Origin: Acidobacteriota bacterium
GTDB taxonomy: Bacteria; Acidobacteriota; Terriglobia; Bryobacterales; Bryobacteraceae
Reading direction: 5' to 3'
NCBI GenBank assembly: GCA_947470805.1
Contig: CANIVU010000013.1
Location: 62,001-126,000, forward strand
DNA length: 64,000 bases
A program made the translations under genes and the position numbers. Shown piece after piece: positions 59,969 to 64,000 of this stretch. Every line of letters starts with the position of its first letter. Position 1 is the first letter of the stretch. The notes under the pieces were generated by a model. It ran no database searches. It saw only the letters and a list, made by a program, of their open reading frames with translations, and was not told the DNA's origin.

Positions 59969-60412
59969 ATGCGCACACTCCTTCTGCTCTCTCTCAGTGT
60001 GGCCGCCCTTTGCGCGGCGGAAAAGTTCGGCAAGGGTTTGACGTTGAAAGAAACAACGCCGGTCGCCACCCTCCTCGGAACCCCCGACAACTATGTCGGC
60101 AAGGTGGTTCAGGTGAAGGGCAAAGTGACCGAAGTGTGCCAGATGATGGGCTGCTGGATGCAGATCCAGGACGGCGAAAAGGCCATTCGCTTCAAGGTGA
60201 AGGACGGCGAAATCATGTTCCCCAAGAACTCCGCCGGCAAGAACACCGTCGCCGAAGGCGTGCTGAAAAAGATCGAACTCAACCAGCAGCAGGCCGTCGC
60301 CTACGCCAAACATGAAGCCGACGAACGCGGCCAGAAATTCGACGCCAGCAAGATCAAAAGTGGCGTGACGATGTACCAGATTCAAGGAACCGGAGCAGTC
60401 CTGCTCGACTAG
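59969..60412 (+). CDS. Secreted DUF4920 protein
   Basis: A 147-residue exported protein (leader MRTLLLLSLSVAALCAA). The OB-like domain has YVGKVVQVKGKVTEVCQMMGCWMQIQDG (shown here in overlapping parts), where the paired cysteines in VCQMMGCWM are the DUF4920 mark and could bind a metal or form a disulfide. A charged helix and a short ...GAVLLD end follow. It lies 23 bases after the PQQ dehydrogenase and three bases before the phosphatase-like gene, so a shared transcript is likely. Confidence 0.82.
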   Translation: MRTLLLLSLSVAALCAAEKFGKGLTLKETTPVATLLGTPDNYVGKVVQVKGKVTEVCQMMGCWMQIQDGEKAIRFKVKDGEIMFPKNSAGKNTVAEGVLKKIELNQQQAVAYAKHEADERGQKFDASKIKSGVTMYQIQGTGAVLLD

Positions 60413-60415
60413 TCA

Positions 60416-61966
60416 ATGAAGAAAATCTTCCTCGGGCTCGCGATCTTCGCGAGCCTTTCGTCTATCCAGGCCCAGGCGCCTGTCGCCCCTGCGCGTCCCA
60501 AATTGCTGCTGATGATCGCCGTGGACCAGTTCCGCTACGACTATCTGGTGAAGTTCCGCAAGGAGTACAACGCCGGCCTCGCGCAGCTGCTCAATCAGGG
60601 CGCCGTGTTCACCAACGCCAACTACGAACACGCCCCCACCATCACCGCCGTCGGCCACGCCACCATGCTCACCGGCGCCTCGCCCGTGTTGAGCGGCATC
60701 GTCGCCAACGAATGGTATGAAAAGGAGATCGGCAAGATCACCACCTCCGTCAACGACGAAGGCAGCGAAATGCTGGGCGATAACCGCGTCGGCGCCACGC
60801 CCAAACGCCTGCTCGTCTCCACCGTCGCCGACGAGATCAAGATGTCCGGCCGCGGCGAATCGAAGACCATCGGCATCTCGCTGAAGGATCGTTCCGCCAT
60901 CCTCCTCCCTGGCCGCATGGCCGACGCCGCCTACTGGTTCGCCTCCGAAAACGGCAGCTGGGTCTCCAGCAACTGGTACATGAAGCAGTTGCCCAAATGG
61001 GTGGCCGACCACAACGCCAGCCGCCCGGCCGACAAGTATCTCGGCAAGCCCTGGACCCCGCAGTGGGGCGGCGCGCCGCTCCATACCCTGACCTCCAAGC
61101 CCGACACGATGTTCTACGACGGTGTCGAAAAGAGCCCCTTCGGCCACGAAATCCTGCTCGACATGGCCCAGTTGGCTATCGACAACGAAAAGCTCGGCCA
61201 GCACGCCACCACCGATGTCCTCGCCCTCAGCTTCTCCGCCAACGACACCGTCGGCCACGCCTACGGGCCCGATTCGCCCGAAGCCCGCGATATGGCCATC
61301 AAGACGGACCGTGTTCTCGGCCAGCTCTTCGCCCACATCGAAAAGAGGATCGGCATGCGCAACGTGATCGTCGCCCTCACTGCCGACCACGGCGTTTCCC
61401 CCATCCCCGAGGTCAACATAGCCCGCAAGATGCCGGGCGGCCGCGTGAAAGATAAGGAAGTCATCGCCGCCGTCGAAACCGCTTTGACCGCCAAGTTCGG
61501 CCCCGGCAAGTGGTACGTCGGCAAGAGCCCGGAACAGTTCTACCTGGAGCCGGCTCTGGTGGAACAGTACGGTGGCCCGCAGGTCCGCGCCGTCGCCGCC
61601 GAAGTGCTCCGGAACTTTCCGCACGTCTACCGTGTCTATACCAAGGAACAGTTACTGAACGGGCAAGCCGGACAGGACAAAGTCGGCCACCGCGTCGCCA
61701 ATGGCTATCACGCCACGCGCGGAGCCGACCTGGTTCTCGTCCTCGAGCCCTACTATCTGTTCGGAGCCACGGGCACGTCGCATAGTACGCCATTCAACTA
61801 CGACACCCATGTGCCCATCATTTTCATGGGAGCCGGCATAAAGCCCGGCCGCTACCACCAGGCTGCGGCCGTCAACGATATCGCCCCGACGCTCGCAACT
61901 ATTTTGGAGGTGGAAGTACCCGCTGGATCGATGGGACGCGTCCTTGCAGAGGCCCTTGTTCGCTAG
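60416..61966 (+). CDS. Exported alkaline phosphatase-superfamily enzyme (PafA / type I phosphodiesterase-like)
   Basis: A 516-residue periplasmic phosphatase (leader MKKIFLGLAIFASLSSIQAQ). The two-metal site is visible as Asp in LLLMIAVDQFRYDYL, the Thr nucleophile in TITAVGHATMLTG, Asp/His in FSANDTVGHAYGPDSPE, Asp-His in LTADHGVSPIP and His in TSHSTPFNYDTHVP. These are the family metal and catalytic ligands, all intact, and match PafA-like monoesterases, which use Thr rather than Ser. It would free phosphate outside the cytoplasm. No Pho box was seen. Confidence 0.9.
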   Translation: MKKIFLGLAIFASLSSIQAQAPVAPARPKLLLMIAVDQFRYDYLVKFRKEYNAGLAQLLNQGAVFTNANYEHAPTITAVGHATMLTGASPVLSGIVANEWYEKEIGKITTSVNDEGSEMLGDNRVGATPKRLLVSTVADEIKMSGRGESKTIGISLKDRSAILLPGRMADAAYWFASENGSWVSSNWYMKQLPKWVADHNASRPADKYLGKPWTPQWGGAPLHTLTSKPDTMFYDGVEKSPFGHEILLDMAQLAIDNEKLGQHATTDVLALSFSANDTVGHAYGPDSPEARDMAIKTDRVLGQLFAHIEKRIGMRNVIVALTADHGVSPIPEVNIARKMPGGRVKDKEVIAAVETALTAKFGPGKWYVGKSPEQFYLEPALVEQYGGPQVRAVAAEVLRNFPHVYRVYTKEQLLNGQAGQDKVGHRVANGYHATRGADLVLVLEPYYLFGATGTSHSTPFNYDTHVPIIFMGAGIKPGRYHQAAAVNDIAPTLATILEVEVPAGSMGRVLAEALVR

Positions 61967-62029
61967 GGGCTTGTGATAATCTGGTGTTTATCGATTTCGC
62001 TTAGCGGGATATCAGGAGAGATCTGTCAA

Positions 62030-62551
62030 ATGTTCGGTATTCGTATGGTTCGTATGCTGCTGCCGGCTCTGTTGCTGGCTTCGGCCGTCACAGCTTCGGC
62101 GCAGGTGAAGGTGGCCATCATCAATCTGCAAAAGGCAGTGTTGGACACCGCGGAGATTCAGAAGGCGCAGAAGGAACTGGAAGCCAAGTTCAAGCCCCGG
62201 CAGGATAAGGCAGAAGCGCTCCAGCGCGAACTGCAAACCATCCAGGGCCAGTTGCAAACCATGGCCGGCAAGCTCACGCCGCAGGCCGAACAGGAACTGA
62301 ACGTGCAGGGCCAGCGGAAGCAGCGCGAGCTGCAGCGGCTGACCGAAGATCTGCAGGGCGATGTGGACCGCGAACGCCAGGACATCCTCGGCCGCAGCGC
62401 GGTGCGCATGAATGATGTGGTGAAAAAGCTGTCGGAAACGAAAGCGCTGGATGTGGTGGTCGACGTCACGAACGCCGTCTACTTCAAGCCGGCATTGGAA
62501 ATTACCGCGGAAGCAACCGCCGAGTACAACAAAGCGTACCCGGTCAAGTAA
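62030..62551 (+). CDS. OmpH/Skp-like periplasmic chaperone
   Basis: A 173-residue exported protein, starting at 62030 with an AGGAGA site about ten bases upstream. The leader is MFGIRMVRMLLPALLLASAV and the mature start VKVAIINLQKAVLDT is the OmpH hallmark. A long coiled coil (residues 45-130, KAEALQRELQTIQGQLQTM, with QRELQRLTEDLQGDVDRE) is followed by the closing beta/helix block. Skp holds unfolded outer-membrane proteins in the periplasm; its clients could include the barrels in this window, though that is inference. Confidence 0.88.
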   Translation: MFGIRMVRMLLPALLLASAVTASAQVKVAIINLQKAVLDTAEIQKAQKELEAKFKPRQDKAEALQRELQTIQGQLQTMAGKLTPQAEQELNVQGQRKQRELQRLTEDLQGDVDRERQDILGRSAVRMNDVVKKLSETKALDVVVDVTNAVYFKPALEITAEATAEYNKAYPVK

Positions 62552-62573
62552 GTTCTCCGCGAGGGGGACTTTC

Positions 62574-63020
62574 ATGAACAACTATCTCGATAACTACGGC
62601 GTCGTCGATGCGCGCCGCGAAAAACGTTGGAAGCGGATTATCTATTCGCTTCTGACCATCGCGGTCGTCGGCGGCGTCTTGTGGTTTTTCCTCCGGAATT
62701 TCAAAGAGGAGTCGCGTGTGCGGGAGTTCCTGACGCTGCTGGAAAAGCAGGACTACAAGACCGCCTACGGCCTCTGGGGTTGCACCGACGCTACGCCATG
62801 CCGCGACTACAAGATGGAGCAGTTCCTGCGCGACTGGGGGCCCCAAAGCGATGCGGCGAACGTAGCCGCCATCAAGCGCTCCAAGGTCAAAAGTTGCGAC
62901 AAAGGCATCATCCAACTGCTCCAGGTGAAGGGGCAGGACGTGAACCTCTACGTGGATCGCAACACGTTGGTCATCGGGTTTGCCCCGTGGCCGGTGTGCA
63001 ATCCACGTGTCAAAGTGTAA
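62574..63020 (+). CDS. Conserved single-pass membrane protein of unknown function
   Basis: A 148-residue protein. A basic N-terminus (residues 1-21) precedes one membrane helix (IIYSLLTIAVVGGVLWFFL, about 22-40). The rest is a soluble domain of the type found in small tethered proteins: VREFLTLLEKQDYKTAYGLW, four cysteines (GCTDATPC, KSCDKG, PVCNPRV) and a Lys/Val end. A GAGGGGG site gives a clear start. It follows the OmpH/Skp gene by 22 bases, so the two are likely co-expressed. No function can be assigned. Confidence 0.72.
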   Translation: MNNYLDNYGVVDARREKRWKRIIYSLLTIAVVGGVLWFFLRNFKEESRVREFLTLLEKQDYKTAYGLWGCTDATPCRDYKMEQFLRDWGPQSDAANVAAIKRSKVKSCDKGIIQLLQVKGQDVNLYVDRNTLVIGFAPWPVCNPRVKV

Positions 63021-63022
63021 AC

Positions 63023-63547
63023 TTACCAGCCTTTGGCTTTGCGCAGTTCGGTGACGTGCGCCGTGTGGTGTGCGCCGTGCCAGGCGTAAATCGCCAGCAA
63101 CCAGTCCACCGTGTGCTGCCCGCTTGACGGGTGCACCAGGCCCCGTTCGAACTGCTCTTCGGTGAGCGACCGCAACAGCATCCCCCAACGCGCGTGCAGC
63201 GCGTCGAGCAGCGCCAGGCTCAGCCCAATGGGCGCCGTGGCGCCATCGGCGAGTTCGGCCCACAGCTGCTCTTCGTACGGCTTGATGGTGGGGTTCTCTT
63301 CCGTCAGAGCCAACTTGAACCGGCAGTAGGCGTTCACGTGGCTGTCGGCCACGTGGTGGACCAGCTGGCGGACCGTCCAACCGCCATCGCGGTAGGGCGT
63401 GGCGAGTTGCTCATCGGCCAGGCCGCGAAGCGCCTTGCGCAGCTCCAGTGGGCAGTTCTCAATGGCCTCCATGGCCGCCAGCCGTTCGTCGGCCGTCAAT
63501 GGGCCGGCGAAGGTGAACTTGCCAATTGGGTAGCGTGGGTCGGACAT
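63023..63547 (-). CDS. DinB/YfiT-like metal-dependent hydrolase
   Basis: A 174-residue cytosolic four-helix protein of the DinB/YfiT superfamily, in which bacillithiol transferases are found. Metal-binding histidines are visible in LVHHVADSHVN and in YAWHGAHHTAHV, the usual three-His site. The N-terminus DPRYPIGKFTF is typical of the YfiT type. Whether it transfers a thiol or hydrolyses a substrate cannot be seen. It starts three bases from the stop of the globin gene, suggesting one transcript. Confidence 0.88.
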   Translation of the reverse strand: MSDPRYPIGKFTFAGPLTADERLAAMEAIENCPLELRKALRGLADEQLATPYRDGGWTVRQLVHHVADSHVNAYCRFKLALTEENPTIKPYEEQLWAELADGATAPIGLSLALLDALHARWGMLLRSLTEEQFERGLVHPSSGQHTVDWLLAIYAWHGAHHTAHVTELRKAKGW

Positions 63548-63550
63548 GGG

Positions 63551-63943
63551 TCAGGTCTCCTTGCGGTTGATGAGGAAGGTGGCCACGTGTTCAAAGAACG
63601 CGCGCAAAGTGGCTTCGGCTTCGGCCGGCAGAGCGGCCTCGGCAAAGGCGTTGTTCATGATGGCGATCCAGCGGTCGCGCGCCGCGCCGTCGATGGCAAA
63701 GGGGAAGTGGCGCATGCCCAGCCGCGGATGGCCGCGTTCTTCGATGTAGGTGGGCGGGCCGCCGAAACGGAAGATGAGGAAGTTGCGGAGCCGCGCCTCG
63801 GCGCCAACCAGATCGGCCGCCGGGTACATCGGGCCCAGAATGTCATCGCCAGGAATCTGACGGTAGAAGGCGGCCACTAAACGGTGAAACCCGGCATCGC
63901 CGATTTCGGCGTAGACCTGATCTTCGGGGAGTGTTGGGGTCAC
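63551..63943 (-). CDS. Truncated haemoglobin, group II (trHbO-like)
   Basis: A 130-residue globin: MTPTLPEDQVYAEIGDAGFH, then LVAAFYRQIPGDDILGPMYP and the proximal region RLGMRHFPFAIDGAARDRWI. The latter includes the proximal His in MRHFPF and the Trp of the G helix typical of group II. Such proteins bind O2 or NO and often protect against oxidative or nitrosative stress. It is upstream of the DinB-like gene and co-directional. The last 57 bases of the window hold only its upstream region. Confidence 0.9.
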   Translation of the reverse strand: MTPTLPEDQVYAEIGDAGFHRLVAAFYRQIPGDDILGPMYPAADLVGAEARLRNFLIFRFGGPPTYIEERGHPRLGMRHFPFAIDGAARDRWIAIMNNAFAEAALPAEAEATLRAFFEHVATFLINRKET

Positions 63944-64000
63944 CCTTTCATTATCAAACGGACCGGGATTTGCGGCGGAGCGCAGTACCTGATAAACATA

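Overview
The window looks like a piece of a high-GC Acidobacteriota chromosome, most probably from the Bryobacterales (Solibacter-like) group. The evidence is family content, not a database match: an Oar-type TonB-dependent receptor with an N-terminal carboxypeptidase-regulatory domain, an ADOP-type MacB-like permease with no ATPase beside it, a secreted protein ending in a TIGR03437-like domain, a fused AroD-AroE enzyme, a TIGR02999-like ECF sigma factor followed by a kinase-leader fragment, DUF4384 proteins, and many small secreted carboxypeptidase-regulatory proteins. No rRNA, tRNA, CRISPR array or complete insertion sequence was seen. No gene-free stretch exceeds about 260 bases.

Layout, left to right. 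0-7.6 kb: tail of a secreted protein, an Asp/Glu racemase-like protein, aroDE, a frameshifted amidase, a prepilin peptidase and two divergent carboxypeptidase-regulatory paralogues. 7.6-15.3 kb: a minus-strand carbohydrate-use block (sugar isomerase/epimerase, TonB receptor, Tat-exported glycosidase-like protein, serine hydrolase) with a LacI-like palindrome ahead of the receptor. 15.4-24.3 kb: an epimerase, a TIGR03437-like protein, nadA-moaA, a RAYT transposase between two REP palindromes, the ADOP permease, and rpmB with its terminator. 24.3-30.8 kb: an AAA+ ATPase divergent from a secretin-like protein, then a caspase-like/TPR protein and two DUF4384 proteins. 30.9-39.9 kb: a three-gene cassette (called A-B-C here) ending in a 2529-residue protein with about 25 putative-Ig repeats. 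39.9-42 kb: a PQQ-type propeller, a kinase-leader stub and an ECF sigma factor. 42-46.3 kb: a sulfur-carrier cysteine pathway (CysM-like synthase, JAMM peptidase, MoaD/CysO-like carrier, MoeZ-like activator) and a glycosyltransferase. 46.3-54.1 kb: a likely seven-gene minus-strand operon (TPR, plug-less TonB-like barrel, PP2C phosphatase, a second A-B-C cassette, thiD). 54.2-64 kb: miaA, a large TPR protein, a PQQ dehydrogenase, DUF4920, alkaline phosphatase-like and OmpH/Skp-like proteins, a DinB-like hydrolase and a truncated globin.

The most interesting signal is that the A-B-C cassette occurs twice (30888-39918 on + and 47024-49637 on -). Gene order, signal peptides and the 4-base start/stop overlaps are the same in both. 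A is a small Ig-like protein with a Gly-rich membrane segment and a Pro/Thr tail. B is a secreted protein of unknown fold. C has a variable stack of Ig-like domains on a shared C-terminal module of about 220 residues. I know of no described system with this architecture. Other items worth following are a strand-independent GC-skew switch near 32.4 kb that falls inside the first cassette, a sulfur carrier ending in Gly-Gly-Lys next to a JAMM peptidase, and a TonB-type barrel without its plug.
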